A stretch of 64,000 bases of DNA from Pelistega sp. GTDB taxonomy: Bacteria > Pseudomonadota > Gammaproteobacteria > Burkholderiales > Burkholderiaceae_B. The DNA lies in the NCBI GenBank assembly GCA_030538255.1, contig JAUNUI010000006.1, positions 62,001 through 126,000 of the forward strand. The letters run 5' to 3'. The translations under genes and the position numbers were made by a program. Position 1 is the stretch's first letter. Each line of letters opens with the position of its first letter. Positions 28,272-37,811 of this stretch are shown here, piece by piece. The notes below the pieces were generated by a model. That model had not been told where the DNA came from. It saw only the letters and a list, made by a program, of their open reading frames with translations, and ran no database searches.

Positions 28272-28290
28272 CATACGTCATTGAAGTATG
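28272..28290 (-). promoter_or_regulatory. candidate operator of the second toxin-antitoxin pair
   Basis: CATAC (28272-28276) and GTATG (28286-28290) form a perfect inverted repeat with a nine-base spacer, just upstream of the toxin start. This is the usual place for antitoxin binding. Confidence 0.45.
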
Positions 28291-28306
28291 AAAAGCAATC
28301 AAGTCA

Positions 28307-28750
28307 CTATCGCGGGCTATGCCAAATCACTGCCTCATAATGTCCTAAGCGTAGGCGTAAGCGTTGCGGATTTCCCTTCAAGACAATATACGGGCTGTTG
28401 CGATGAAAGCGCAGTGGCTTTTCGCTATTCAGCTGGGCAGTATAGCCGTCTTCAGCTTGCACTAAATCCCAGCGCTCATCGACCTCAAAGATAGCTGGAA
28501 TCGTTGCGTGCTCAGGAAAGTGCAACCAAACTTCATCTTGTGTGCTAAAGACTTGAATCGGCAGAATCGCTTGGTCGCCCGTCATCTCCCAATGGAAGGA
28601 GTATTGGTTGACTTTGCGTGAGCTCAGCTCCCAGTCTGGGTAGTTGCGCTTACGCTGTAACCATTCGGGTTGGGTGGAGCAGGCGCTAAGAAGGGTGATA
28701 AGGCAGAGTAGGCTAAGTCGAGTAATGATGCGCTTAGCGCGCGAAGTCAT
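28307..28750 (-). CDS. putative lipoprotein, with possible repeat-encoded N-terminal extension
   Basis: From ATG 28750 the 147-residue product has a type II signal peptide: TSRAKR, a hydrophobic core, and the lipobox LLSAC. A beta-rich domain of about 120 residues follows, with QAILPIQVFSTQDEVWLHFP and NSPYIVLKGNPQRLRLRLGHYEAVIWH. This loosely resembles VirB9/TrbG-like beta domains, but I do not assign it. The open frame continues upstream to GTG 28951 through a 16-residue repeat rich in His, Thr, Ser and Met. No ribosome site decides the start; the signal peptide favours 28750. It is adjacent to the toxin-antitoxin pair and divergent from alaS. Confidence 0.65.
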   Translation of the reverse strand: MTSRAKRIITRLSLLCLITLLSACSTQPEWLQRKRNYPDWELSSRKVNQYSFHWEMTGDQAILPIQVFSTQDEVWLHFPEHATIPAIFEVDERWDLVQAEDGYTAQLNSEKPLRFHRNSPYIVLKGNPQRLRLRLGHYEAVIWHSPR

Positions 28751-28913
28751 ATTGTGCATAGTGTAAGACGTGCTCATATGCGTAGCGTGAGAAGTCATAT
28801 TGTGTGCTGTGTGAGACATAGTCATGTGCGCAGCGTGAGAAATTATATTGTGCGTAGTGTAAGACGTGCTCATGTGCGCAGTGTGTGGAGTCGTGTTGTG
28901 CATAGCGTGAGAA
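28743..28913. repeat. 48-bp tandem repeat, about 3.5 copies
   Basis: Units start at 28743, 28791, 28839 and 28887 (last partial); each full unit is 48 bases with scattered substitutions. The length is a multiple of 3, and the minus-strand frame is open through all units. It would encode a 16-residue repeat of the type N-x-T-S-H-x-x-H-M. Every unit holds in-frame ATG codons. Copy number could vary without shifting the lipoprotein frame. Confidence 0.85.
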
Positions 28914-29203
28914 ATTGAAGTAAAGAATAAAGCCTCATCATGCCTAGCCACGCTCGACTTAACAAGACGTAAAACTACGTATGGCTTGATTTGTCTAGGT
29001 TTAAATGCTGATTTTTCTCGATATATTTAAGGGTCGCAGCTGACATCTATCGTCAAGCCACATGATTGCTTTTTTACTTAATCGCTTATATGTTGATGAG
29101 ACTTAGTTGATCTCGCATAAATCCCTCATAAGCCTTGTTAATGCCATTAGCTTTATGGTGTATAATTTGATGTTACTAAAAATTTCTTTGCATACTCATC
29201 ACA

Positions 29204-31819
29204 ATGAAAACAGCTGAAATCCGCGATAAATTCCTAGAGTTTTTTAAATCTAAAGACCACACTATTGTGGCTTCGTCTTCTTTAATCCCGGGTAATGACC
29301 CGACCCTCTTGTTTACCAATGCGGGTATGGTGCAATTTAAAGATGTATTTACAGGCAAAGATGTACGCCCTTATGTGCGTGCAACGACTTCACAGCGTTG
29401 CTTACGTGCGGGTGGTAAGCACAATGACTTGGAGAACGTCGGCTATACCGCGCGACACCATACTTTCTTTGAGATGCTCGGGAATTTTAGCTTTGGTGAT
29501 TACTTCAAAGAGAATGCGATTAAATATGCTTGGGAATTATTGACCGAGGTTTATAAGTTACCGAAGGATAAGCTCTTAGTCACGGTGTACCAAGAGGACG
29601 ATGAGGCGTATGATATTTGGCAAAATACTATAGGGGTACCGGCTGAACGTATTATTCGTATTGGCGACAATAAGGGTGCACGCTACGCTTCAGATAACTT
29701 CTGGCAGATGGCGGATACGGGTCCTTGTGGTCCTTGTACTGAAATTTTCTATGATCACGGTGATCATATCTGGGGTGGCCCTCCTGGATCGCCTGAGGAA
29801 GATGGCGACCGCTTTATTGAAATCTGGAACTTGGTGTTTATGCAGTTCGACCGCTCTAAAGACGGTGTTATGCATCCGCTACCTAAGCCTTGTGTCGATA
29901 CGGGCATGGGTTTAGAGCGCATTGCTGCCGTATTGCAGCATGTAAACTCAAACTATCAGATTGATTTGTTTCAAGCTTTAATTAATTCGGCAGCACGTGA
30001 AACCAATACCAGCGATTTAGAGAATAACTCGCTGAAGGTAATCGCGGACCATATTCGTGCGTGTAGCTTTATGATCTTAGACGGTGTGATTCCTGGTAAT
30101 GAAGGTCGTGGTTACGTATTGCGTCGTATTATTCGTCGTGCCCTACGTCACGGCTATCAACTAGGTCAAAGCAAGCCTTTTTTCCATAAATTAGTCGCTG
30201 ATTTGGTGGTACAGATGGGTGAGGCATACCCGGCGCTAGGTGAGCAGGCTGAGCGTATTGCTGCGGTCTTGAAACTGGAAGAAGAACGCTTCCAAGAAAC
30301 ACTTGAAAAAGGTATGAAAATTCTGGATGAAAACTTGGCTTCAGTAGCTAAGGGTGGTGTCTTGAATGGTCAGACTGTCTTTACCTTATACGATACCTTC
30401 GGTTTCCCCTACGACTTAACCGCCGATATCTGTCGTGAGCGTGGTTTTGAAGTGGATGAAGCGGGCTTTAATCAAGCCATGGAGCAGCAACGTGCAATGG
30501 CACGAGCGAGCGGTAAGTTTAAGTCACATCAGAGTCTTACTTACTCGGGCCAGTCAACTGATTTCCAAGGTTATGTGACTTTAGAAAGCCAGGCTAAAGT
30601 ATTGGCCGTGTATGTTGATGGTGTCAGTGTCGAGCAAGCTGATGAGGGTCAAGATGCGGTGGTCGTACTTGATATCACGCCATTCTATGCTGAGTCGGGT
30701 GGTCAGATTGGTGACTCTGGCTTATTAACTGGTTTTGGTAAAGCTTTCGAGGTACATGATACACAGAAGATTACCTCTAGCGTGTTTGGCCATTATGGCA
30801 CGGTGACCTTGGCGTCAATTAAGGTTGGCGACGAGTTACAAGCGCATGTGGATGTGCAACGCCGTCACGATATTATGCGTAATCACTCTGCGACTCACTT
30901 AATGCATAAGGCTTTACGCGAAGTGCTTGGTACACATGTACAACAGAAGGGCTCTTTAGTGGATCAGGATAAGACTCGCTTTGACTTCTCACATGATGCG
31001 CCAATGACTGACGAACAAATTGCCCAAGTCGAGGCGATTGTGAATCGTGAAGTGCTTGAGAATACCGCGGTACAGACTCAGATGATGGGCTTTGATGAAG
31101 CGGTGGCTGGTGGTGCGATGGCGCTATTCGGTGAGAAATACGAATCTGAAGTGCGCGTGCTCGACATTGGTTTCTCACGCGAGTTATGCGGTGGTTCGCA
31201 CGTCGCGCGTACGGGTGATATTGGCCTGTTTAAAATCCTCAGCGAGGGTGGTGTTGCTTCGGGTATTCGTCGTGTTGAGGCGATTACCGGTCGTCATGCG
31301 CTTGCCTGGGTGAGCAATTTAAATAAGACTGTTAATCTAACGGCTTCAGCCTTGAAAGCGCGTCCTGCCGAGTTGCTTGAGCGTGCTAAGAGCGTGCAAG
31401 AGCATACGCGTCAGCTAGAGAAGGAGTTGGATCAGTTAAAGCAGAAATTGGCCTCAGCTGCCAGCGGCGACCTCAGTACACAAGCCCAAGAGATTAATGG
31501 GGTAAAAGTCCTTGCGAGCTTTATTAAGGGGGCGGATCCTAAGTCGTTGCGTGGCATGATTGACCAATTGAAAGATAAGCTAAAAACGGCCGCGATTGTC
31601 TTGGCCACCGAAGCCGACGGTAAAGTGACCGTTGCGGCGGGTGTGACCAATGATAAGACCAATGTTATTAAAGCAGGTGAGTTAGTGGCTTTTGTCTCTG
31701 AAAAGATTGGTGGCAAGGGCGGTGGCCGTCCAGATATGGCCATGGGCGGTGGTACTGATGCTGCTGCCTTACCTGCCGCACTTGAGCAAGTGAATGCTTG
31801 GGTGCAAGCTAAGCTGTAA
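29204..31819 (+). CDS. alaS: alanyl-tRNA synthetase
   Basis: AlaRS charges tRNA-Ala. The 871-residue length is normal. The N-terminal class II core has [62 protein letters not shown] and [12 protein letters not shown]. The editing domain has [13 protein letters not shown] and [15 protein letters not shown], with metal-binding His and Cys. The C-terminal coiled coil and DHHA1 domain end with [15 protein letters not shown]. No clear ribosome site is seen, but the start fits the family. It is followed 9 bases later by tusA. Confidence 0.98.
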   Translation: MKTAEIRDKFLEFFKSKDHTIVASSSLIPGNDPTLLFTNAGMVQFKDVFTGKDVRPYVRATTSQRCLRAGGKHNDLENVGYTARHHTFFEMLGNFSFGDYFKENAIKYAWELLTEVYKLPKDKLLVTVYQEDDEAYDIWQNTIGVPAERIIRIGDNKGARYASDNFWQMADTGPCGPCTEIFYDHGDHIWGGPPGSPEEDGDRFIEIWNLVFMQFDRSKDGVMHPLPKPCVDTGMGLERIAAVLQHVNSNYQIDLFQALINSAARETNTSDLENNSLKVIADHIRACSFMILDGVIPGNEGRGYVLRRIIRRALRHGYQLGQSKPFFHKLVADLVVQMGEAYPALGEQAERIAAVLKLEEERFQETLEKGMKILDENLASVAKGGVLNGQTVFTLYDTFGFPYDLTADICRERGFEVDEAGFNQAMEQQRAMARASGKFKSHQSLTYSGQSTDFQGYVTLESQAKVLAVYVDGVSVEQADEGQDAVVVLDITPFYAESGGQIGDSGLLTGFGKAFEVHDTQKITSSVFGHYGTVTLASIKVGDELQAHVDVQRRHDIMRNHSATHLMHKALREVLGTHVQQKGSLVDQDKTRFDFSHDAPMTDEQIAQVEAIVNREVLENTAVQTQMMGFDEAVAGGAMALFGEKYESEVRVLDIGFSRELCGGSHVARTGDIGLFKILSEGGVASGIRRVEAITGRHALAWVSNLNKTVNLTASALKARPAELLERAKSVQEHTRQLEKELDQLKQKLASAASGDLSTQAQEINGVKVLASFIKGADPKSLRGMIDQLKDKLKTAAIVLATEADGKVTVAAGVTNDKTNVIKAGELVAFVSEKIGGKGGGRPDMAMGGGTDAAALPAALEQVNAWVQAKL

Positions 31820-31828
31820 GAGGGCGTC

Positions 31829-32206
31829 ATGAGTTCTGATATGGACCCTATTAGGCCGTCAGGCCAGGAAAGTAGCGATAAAAATCTGCCTGAGCAACAA
31901 GAGTCAAGGACTGCTCAGGCGGTAAAATCTGTTTCAGTGCCGGGTGAGGTAACTGATTCTACTTCTTCCCCTGTGCCTGAATTTGTCCAGAGTGTAGATA
32001 CCACAGGTTTGCTTTGTCCCTTACCGATTCTACGCGCGAAGAAAGCCTTACAAGGACTTGAAAGTGGTCAGGTTCTTCGCGTGTTCACCACTGATAAGAA
32101 AGCAGTTAAGGACTTTCAGGCTTTTTGCCAGCAAACAAATCATGCTTTGTTGCAACAAGACGTCGAGGAAGACCAGAGTGCTTGGCATTATATCCGTAAG
32201 CGTTAA
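31829..32206 (+). CDS. tusA: TusA/SirA-family sulfur carrier with an N-terminal extension
   Basis: TusA-family proteins carry sulfur on a conserved cysteine, for tRNA thiolation and other pathways. The C-terminal 75 residues form the domain, with the signature TTGLLCPLPILRAKKAL (CPxP cysteine). Family proteins are about 75-85 residues; this one has 125 because about 50 extra residues, rich in Ser, Glu, Gln and Pro, precede the domain. The AAGAGGG site just before ATG 31829 supports translation of the extension, although a later in-frame ATG exists at residue 5. It lies 9 bases after alaS. Confidence 0.85.
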   Translation: MSSDMDPIRPSGQESSDKNLPEQQESRTAQAVKSVSVPGEVTDSTSSPVPEFVQSVDTTGLLCPLPILRAKKALQGLESGQVLRVFTTDKKAVKDFQAFCQQTNHALLQQDVEEDQSAWHYIRKR

Positions 32207-32262
32207 TTAGGCTCTGTGGTGCTTCAATGTCTTCTTGGGTGTTGTCATTTTGCACGAAGTTA

Positions 32263-32292
32263 TTGATTTATTAGCATATTATGTGCTAGAAT
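32263..32292 (+). promoter_or_regulatory. promoter of rpsP-rimM-trmD
   Basis: TTGATT (32263-32268) and TAGAAT (32287-32292) are 18 bases apart, a good sigma-70 pair 45 bases before the rpsP ATG. Confidence 0.55.
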
Positions 32293-32336
32293 CCCCTGTT
32301 TACTAAACTTTAATCAATTTATAAGGAATAACCCCC

Positions 32337-32585
32337 ATGGTGGTAATTCGTTTAGCCCGTGGTGGCTCTAAAAAACGTCCATTTTATAGTATCGTAGCTG
32401 CTGACTCACGTGATCGTCGTGATGGTCGTTTCATTGAGCGCGTTGGCTTTTACACACCTGTTGGCGCTGAGTCTTCAGAAAATTTGCGTATTGCTTTAGA
32501 TCGTTTGAACCACTGGGTTTCAGTTGGCGCACAATTATCTCCAGCAGTTGCTCGCTTAGTTAAAATCTACAAACCAGCAGCTTAA
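32337..32585 (+). CDS. rpsP: 30S ribosomal protein bS16
   Basis: The 82-residue protein matches bS16 throughout: [42 protein letters not shown] and [21 protein letters not shown]. It assists 30S assembly. The AAGGA site is followed by a C-rich spacer before the ATG. First gene of the rpsP-rimM-trmD cluster. Confidence 0.98.
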   Translation: MVVIRLARGGSKKRPFYSIVAADSRDRRDGRFIERVGFYTPVGAESSENLRIALDRLNHWVSVGAQLSPAVARLVKIYKPAA

Positions 32586-32705
32586 TTGTCGTCGTATCAT
32601 TAACGATATTGACTGATAAAGCGCTAGGTTTGCTTTGGCCTATTTGCCAGCCTCAGTATGAGGTAGTGCGAGCGAGATTCACGGCCGTCGGCAATGCTGG
32701 CGGTC

Positions 32706-32756
32706 GTTTGTTATTTTAGCTTGTCTGCTATTTTAGCTTGTTTGTTATTTTAGACT
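32706..32756. repeat. three 17-bp tandem repeats just upstream of rimM
   Basis: Units at 32706-32722, 32723-32739 and 32740-32756 share the core T-x-T-G-x-TATTTTAG, with 2-3 differences each. The array ends 11 bases before the rimM ATG and so occupies its ribosome-binding region. No strong Shine-Dalgarno sequence is left there. Confidence 0.75.
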
Positions 32757-32767
32757 CCCTACGGATC

Positions 32768-33373
32768 ATGACTCAACACAGCCACAATCCTCCTGATGAC
32801 TTAGTTCCCGTTGCGCGCATTGGCGATGCATATGGTGTTCAAGGCATGATTAAGGTGATTCCATTTGCCGCGCAAGAGAGTGTCTTGCTTGATGTAAAGC
32901 AATGGTGGTTGATGCGTAGCGATATGCAATCACGTGCGCTTGAACCAATGCGTGATGCTAAGCTTGTGCGCAGTCGCACGCAAGGTGCGAATATTGTAGC
33001 GCGTCTTAGTGATGTCGCTGATCGTGATCAAGCGCAAGCTCTTAAGGGAACCACAATCTATATTTCTCGTGCTGATTTTCCTGTGGCGGATGAAGACGAG
33101 TTTTACTGGATTGATTTGGTCTCGTGTCTTGTGTATAGTCGCTTAGAAGAGCCTATCGCATTAATTGGTGAGGTTACTGAGGTCTCTGATAATGGTGCTC
33201 ATGGTGTCTTGCATATTAAGCGCCAGGTCGTGGATGCGAATGGTGAGCGCCAAGATCTCTTGAATGCTAAGGGCAAGGCCTTAGAAACATTAATCCCATT
33301 TGTGAAGCAGACAGTGCCCGTAGTGGATATTGCGGCGCGTCGTATTGAAGCTGACTGGCCGGTAGATTTTTAA
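32768..33373 (+). CDS. rimM: 16S rRNA processing protein RimM
   Basis: RimM binds uS19 and helps mature the 30S head. From ATG 32768 the protein is 201 residues. The N-terminal domain has [23 protein letters not shown], and the C-terminal PRC-barrel domain has [17 protein letters not shown] and ending segments [21 protein letters not shown]. An upstream in-frame TTG at 32738 lies inside a tandem repeat and is unlikely. Its stop overlaps the trmD ATG by one base. Confidence 0.95.
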   Translation: MTQHSHNPPDDLVPVARIGDAYGVQGMIKVIPFAAQESVLLDVKQWWLMRSDMQSRALEPMRDAKLVRSRTQGANIVARLSDVADRDQAQALKGTTIYISRADFPVADEDEFYWIDLVSCLVYSRLEEPIALIGEVTEVSDNGAHGVLHIKRQVVDANGERQDLLNAKGKALETLIPFVKQTVPVVDIAARRIEADWPVDF

Positions 33374-34155
33374 TGCGTATTGATGTGATTACCTTGTTTC
33401 CTGAGATGTTCAGCGTGATTGCTGAGCTAGGGGTGACGGGTAGGGCATGTAAGCAGAATATTTGGCAGCTTAAGACTTGGAATCCTAGAGACTATACCCA
33501 TGATGTGCACCATACGGTGGACGACCGTCCCTATGGCGGTGGGCCTGGTATGGTGATGTTGGCCGAGCCTCTGGTGCAGGCAGTACGAGCGATGCGTGCG
33601 GATCAAGAAGCGGCAGGCATTCATGCGAGCCCATTATGTCTTTTGAGTCCTGTAGGAAGAACTTGGGCGCAGGAGCAAGCACAAGCTTATGTCTCGGCTC
33701 AGCAGTCTTTTAGTTTATTATGTGGTCGTTACGAAGGTATTGATCAGCGTTTTATTGATGCCTATGTCGATGCAGAAATCTCGCTAGGGGATTTTGTACT
33801 TTCAGGTGGCGAGTTGGCTGCTATGGCAGTGATTGATAGTGTGGTGCGCTTGTTGCCTGGTGTGCTGAATACCCATGAGTCGGCTTTACAGGATTCGTTT
33901 CATCCAGCGCAATCGGGTTTATTAGATAGCCCTCACTACACACGTCCCGAGGTTTTTGAAGGGCAAGCCGTGCCTGATGTTTTGTTATCAGGGCATCATA
34001 AGAATATAGCGCTGTGGCGCCGTCAGCAGTCCTTGCGTTTGAGTGCGTTACGTCGCCCCGATTTAATTGAGCGTGCTCGTCAAGCAGGGCAGCTAAGTCA
34101 GGCTGATGAGAAGTTTTTAAGATCTTTGCCAACATCTGTATTACCCCGGTCATAG
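33373..34155 (+). CDS. trmD: tRNA (guanine-N1)-methyltransferase TrmD
   Basis: TrmD methylates G37 of tRNAs reading CNN/G codons, using SAM bound in a trefoil knot. The 260-residue protein shows [13 protein letters not shown] at the start, [13 protein letters not shown], the knot region [36 protein letters not shown], and the C-terminal [29 protein letters not shown]. In most proteobacteria rplS follows; here no rplS is present and 446 bases without a gene come next. Confidence 0.98.
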   Translation: MRIDVITLFPEMFSVIAELGVTGRACKQNIWQLKTWNPRDYTHDVHHTVDDRPYGGGPGMVMLAEPLVQAVRAMRADQEAAGIHASPLCLLSPVGRTWAQEQAQAYVSAQQSFSLLCGRYEGIDQRFIDAYVDAEISLGDFVLSGGELAAMAVIDSVVRLLPGVLNTHESALQDSFHPAQSGLLDSPHYTRPEVFEGQAVPDVLLSGHHKNIALWRRQQSLRLSALRRPDLIERARQAGQLSQADEKFLRSLPTSVLPRS

Positions 34156-34601
34156 TTTTTTAATTCATCGTTGGTATGATGGTGGCGGTGAGCTTGGTAT
34201 GAGTTGAGTCACATCTACTGGATGAGTCATAAGGTCGCTTTTAATAGACGGCAAAATTGTATGATATTAGGCGAAATAATTACACTCAAACCTTGTGGAT
34301 AAGTAGATTGCCCATATATGATTGAGTGAGTTATTTGCTTTAATACTGCTTTAGCGTAGTGAGACTTTTTAGCTAAGGTCAATTAGACGCATAAGAAGAC
34401 TTAATTTAGGTCTGGAGTCGTCACAGATTAAGTAGTAAGTTTTAATAAAGGTGCAGTATGTCTTTGTTTTGTACAAAGCCAGGCTGTTTCTAGCTGTAAA
34501 GGCTAAGTCATTATTTTATTTACGTTTCTTTTTGTTTGTAGACGAGAGGGTGCATAAATAAAACTTGAATTTTTCGTTGAATTCGTTCAAACTACACGTC
34601 T
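34156..34601 (+). other. trmD-phosphatase intergenic region where rplS would be expected
   Basis: These 446 AT-rich bases hold no frame resembling bL19, no clear terminator, and no strong repeat. Only very short frames occur, such as an 11-codon ATG frame near 34458, which I do not call. Confidence 0.45.
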
Positions 34602-35093
34602 ATGGATACTAAAGTACTTTTCGTTTGTATGGGCAACTTATGCCGCTCCCCAAGTGCAGTGGGGGTCTTACGCCACCTCGTTAAGGAGGCTGGGCTACAG
34701 GAGAGTATTCACATCGATTCTGCGGGCACCCATGATTACCATGTAGGCGAATCTCCCGATGGTCGCGCACAATTTGTTTCCCGCAAGAAGGGTTACGACA
34801 TCAGCGACTTACGTGCCCGACAAGTGACGATTGAGGACATTAAGGAATATGATCTTATCCTAGCGATGGATTGGGATAATCTTTCCTATCTACAGCAGAT
34901 GTGCCCTAAATCACAACATCATAAATTAATGTTATTGATGCGCTATGCGAATGACTATGAAGAAGCCACCGTGCCTGACCCTTATTATGGTGGCGTAGAT
35001 AGTTTCTTTAAGATGCTGGATTATCTTGAGGATGCTTGTCAAGGTGTATTCGAAGTGATTAGTAAGCGCGTCACGCAATACCAAGTTGCTTAA
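34602..35093 (+). CDS. low-molecular-weight protein tyrosine phosphatase
   Basis: The 163-residue protein carries the P-loop VLFVCMGNLCRSPSA (C-x5-R-S) at the N-terminus and the general-acid loop VPDPYYGG near residue 127. These are both catalytic signatures of LMW-PTPs. It is cytoplasmic. Next to iscR in this order in related genomes; no functional link is implied. The substrate is unknown. Confidence 0.93.
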   Translation: MDTKVLFVCMGNLCRSPSAVGVLRHLVKEAGLQESIHIDSAGTHDYHVGESPDGRAQFVSRKKGYDISDLRARQVTIEDIKEYDLILAMDWDNLSYLQQMCPKSQHHKLMLLMRYANDYEEATVPDPYYGGVDSFFKMLDYLEDACQGVFEVISKRVTQYQVA

Positions 35094-35138
35094 TCTTAAT
35101 CTAACTGCTGACTCCCAAGTTTGCTTAATCTATTAAGG

Positions 35139-35163
35139 AAGGTCGCATCAGTGGCCTTTTTTT
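35139..35163 (+). terminator. intrinsic terminator after the phosphatase gene
   Basis: AAGGTC pairs with GGCCTT (one G-U) around GCATCAGT, followed by seven Ts. Confidence 0.65.
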
Positions 35164-35250
35164 GTGCGCTATCGTCTGGATGCTGCAGTTGTATCTAGTT
35201 ATCAGCCTTAGTACATAAATTAATTCCATAAGGCGATAGTGTTGATGCGC

Positions 35251-35400
35251 CTTAATACAACTCATGCTTTGTCAGGACTAATACAACACATGTATCTGTA
35301 AGCGCTGATTAAGCTGGTGCATCAATCAACGCTAATAAAGCTTATGTATCTCTGGACATTGATTAAGTCCATGAATTCATTAGCTGCTAATGAAACTTCA
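35251..35400. repeat. degenerate 27-bp tandem repeat, about 5.5 copies, upstream of iscR
   Basis: Units start at 35251, 35278, 35305, 35332, 35359 (28 bases) and 35387 (partial). Most begin CTAAT or CTGATTAAG, with a conserved ATG-like centre (CATG, TATG, TGTATC). They differ at many positions, so the array is old. It lies between the phosphatase terminator and the iscR promoter. Confidence 0.6.
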
Positions 35401-35552
35401 GATTTCATAAAAAATAACTATCGTTATTTTTTTACAACAAGGGATTCATCCGTATTGCTTTCGAAAATAGGCTATAATCTCTAAATACTCTACTAAAAAT
35501 CTCAACTTTATTTCAAAAGTATTTCATCCCTTAAAAATAATTAGAAAGACCT

Positions 35553-35600
35553 AGTAAATTACTCGGATATTGTGTATACTTGAGTAAATTACTTGGTTAT
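35553..35600 (+). promoter_or_regulatory. paired direct repeats in the isc promoter, likely IscR sites
   Basis: Two 18-base direct copies, 35553-35570 and 35583-35600, share AGTAAATTACT-(C/T)-GG-(A/T)-TAT with two differences. Their starts are exactly 30 bases apart, three helical turns. TATACT (35575-35580) between them is a probable -10 box. The position directly before iscR fits autorepression by [2Fe-2S]-IscR. The link to IscR is inferred. Confidence 0.65.
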
Positions 35601-35615
35601 ACAAGGGGTGAACAT

Positions 35616-36119
35616 ATGAGATTAACTACCAAAGGCCGTTTTGCAGTTACTGCAATGATTGATTTAGGCTTGCGCCACCACGCAGGGCCTGTAACTTTAG
35701 CTGCTATTAGCCAACGGCAGAACATCTCCCTATCTTATCTTGAGCAGCTTTTCGGTAAGTTGCGTCGTCATGAGTTGGTTGAGAGTATTCGTGGTCCAGG
35801 CGGTGGTTATATCTTGGCAAAGTATGCCCGTGATATCACTATTGCGGATATTATTTTTGCCGTGGACGAACCTCTTGATGCAACCGGCTGTGGTAATAAG
35901 ACACCTTGTAGCACGGGTAAGGATGGGCAGGAGCATGGTCACTGTATGACCCATGATCTATGGAGCAATCTAAATCGCAAGATGGTTGATTATCTCGACT
36001 CCGTGTCCCTTCAAGAACTTGTAGACCAGCAACGTATGCGCCAAGTAAAACGTACACAACAAGCTACGCCAATTCATGTGCATCCTAAGAATGATGCATT
36101 GAGTTCGATTTTGGCTTAA
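35616..36119 (+). CDS. iscR: Fe-S cluster-responsive regulator IscR
   Basis: IscR is an Rrf2-family regulator that senses Fe-S status through a [2Fe-2S] cluster and represses the isc operon. From ATG 35616 the protein is 167 residues and starts MRLTTKGRFAVTAMIDL, as in the family. The winged helix includes ISLSYLEQLFGKLRRHELVESIRGPGGGY. The cluster cysteines are in DATGCGNKTPCSTG and GHCMTHDLW. An upstream in-frame TTG at 35580 lies inside the promoter region. iscS follows after 21 bases. Confidence 0.96.
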   Translation: MRLTTKGRFAVTAMIDLGLRHHAGPVTLAAISQRQNISLSYLEQLFGKLRRHELVESIRGPGGGYILAKYARDITIADIIFAVDEPLDATGCGNKTPCSTGKDGQEHGHCMTHDLWSNLNRKMVDYLDSVSLQELVDQQRMRQVKRTQQATPIHVHPKNDALSSILA

Positions 36120-36140
36120 ACATTCGGAGTTTTACGTATC

Positions 36141-37352
36141 ATGTCTCAACGTCCTATTTATTTAGATTATTCAGCAACCACACCGATTGACCCTAAAGTC
36201 GCGGACAAGATGATCCCTTGGCTTTACGAGCAATATGGTAACCCTGCATCACGTAGCCATGCGTATGGCTGGGAAGCGGAAGAAGCGGTAGAGCGCGCGC
36301 GCGCACAAGTGGCTTCTTTGGTGAAAGCTGATCCACGTGAAATCGTGTGGACTTCAGGCGCGACTGAATCGAATAACTTAGCCCTTAAGGGTGCGGCCAA
36401 TTTCTATCACGAGAAAGGTAAGCACTTAATTACCGTGAAGACTGAACATAAAGCCGTATTGGACACGATGCGTGAGCTAGAGCGCCAAGGTTTTGAAGTG
36501 ACTTATCTTGATGTACAAGAGAACGGTTTGCTCGACCTAGAAGTACTGAAAGCGGCGATTCGTCCAGACACAACGATTGTGTCAGTGATGATGGTGAATA
36601 ATGAAATCGGCGTGATTCAAGATATTGCAGCGATTGGTGAAATTACGCGTGAGCGTGGCATTATTTTCCACGTTGATGCCGCTCAAGCAACGGGTAAGGT
36701 TGAGATTGATTTAAGCAAGTTGAAAGTCGATTTAATGTCTTTCTCTGCCCACAAAACATATGGCCCTAAGGGTATCGGCGCTTTATATATTCGCCGTAAA
36801 CCACGTGTGCGTATCGAAGCGCAGATGCACGGTGGCGGTCATGAGCGCGGTTTCCGCTCAGGTACCTTGGCTCCTCATCAAATCGTTGGTATGGGTGAGG
36901 CGTTTGAATTGGCTGAGAAGAATATGCAGACAGAGAACGAGCGTATTCGTATGCTACGTGATCGTTTATTAGCTGGTCTCGAGGGCATTGAAGAAGTTTA
37001 CGTGAATGGTGATATGGAGCATCGTGTTCCACATAACCTAAATATCAGTTTTAACTTCGTTGAAGGCGAGTCACTGTTAATGGCTGTTAAAGAACTGGCA
37101 GTATCAAGTGGTTCAGCCTGTACTTCAGCGAGCCTTGAACCCTCGTACGTATTACGTGCATTGGGTCGTAATGATGAATTGGCACATAGTTCAATTCGCT
37201 TCACCATGGGTCGTTTTACCACTGAAGCTGATGTTGATTACGCAATTCAATTGATTAAAGAGCGTGTAGGTAAGTTACGTGAGATGTCACCACTCTGGGA
37301 AATGGCTCAAGAGGGTATCGATCTGAATACCGTACAATGGGCTGCTCACTAA
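36141..37352 (+). CDS. iscS: cysteine desulfurase IscS
   Basis: IscS takes sulfur from cysteine for Fe-S assembly and tRNA thiolation, using PLP. In the 403-residue protein, the PLP lysine lies in [18 protein letters not shown], and the mobile-loop cysteine that carries persulfide is in [22 protein letters not shown]. The C-terminal IscU-binding tail ([16 protein letters not shown]) is present. Second gene of the isc operon. Confidence 0.98.
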   Translation: MSQRPIYLDYSATTPIDPKVADKMIPWLYEQYGNPASRSHAYGWEAEEAVERARAQVASLVKADPREIVWTSGATESNNLALKGAANFYHEKGKHLITVKTEHKAVLDTMRELERQGFEVTYLDVQENGLLDLEVLKAAIRPDTTIVSVMMVNNEIGVIQDIAAIGEITRERGIIFHVDAAQATGKVEIDLSKLKVDLMSFSAHKTYGPKGIGALYIRRKPRVRIEAQMHGGGHERGFRSGTLAPHQIVGMGEAFELAEKNMQTENERIRMLRDRLLAGLEGIEEVYVNGDMEHRVPHNLNISFNFVEGESLLMAVKELAVSSGSACTSASLEPSYVLRALGRNDELAHSSIRFTMGRFTTEADVDYAIQLIKERVGKLREMSPLWEMAQEGIDLNTVQWAAH

Positions 37353-37422
37353 TTTAGACTAGCACTCAGCTGTATTGGACTGCAGTGCTTTTAATCTAGG
37401 CATTATTTAAGGAAGTATTATC

Positions 37423-37809
37423 ATGGCATATAGCGATAAAGTATTAGACCACTATGAGAATCCACGTAACGTTGGCTCATTTGAGAAGGGCGATGAATCA
37501 GTGGGCACGGGTATGGTGGGTGCACCAGCCTGTGGCGACGTAATGAAGTTGCAAATTAAAGTTGGTAAAGATGGCGTGATTGAAGATGCACGCTTTAAAA
37601 CCTACGGTTGCGGCTCAGCGATCGCTTCAAGTTCATTAGTGACTGAGTGGGTTAAGGGCAAGACTCTTGACCAAGCAATGGATATTCGCAACTCACAAAT
37701 TGCGGAAGAACTTGCTTTACCTCCAGTTAAAATTCACTGTTCAATCTTAGCTGAAGATGCCATTAAAGCAGCAGTTAAAGATTACAAAGATAAACACGCG
37801 AATTCATAA
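37423..37809 (+). CDS. iscU: Fe-S cluster assembly scaffold IscU
   Basis: IscU builds [2Fe-2S] clusters from IscS sulfur and passes them on with HscA/HscB. The 128-residue protein has the three ligand cysteines in [23 protein letters not shown] and [12 protein letters not shown], and the LPPVK motif recognised by HscA. AAGGAAG precedes the ATG. It ends 2 bases before iscA. Confidence 0.98.
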   Translation: MAYSDKVLDHYENPRNVGSFEKGDESVGTGMVGAPACGDVMKLQIKVGKDGVIEDARFKTYGCGSAIASSSLVTEWVKGKTLDQAMDIRNSQIAEELALPPVKIHCSILAEDAIKAAVKDYKDKHANS

Positions 37810-37811
37810 TT

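Noticed and set aside
31432-31830. 132-residue minus-strand frame opposite alaS
   Set aside because: Antisense to the conserved DHHA1 domain of AlaRS; composition is that of a shadow frame.
34458-34493. 11-codon frame starting ATG after GGTG in the trmD-phosphatase gap
   Set aside because: Too short, with a poor ribosome site; chance is more likely.
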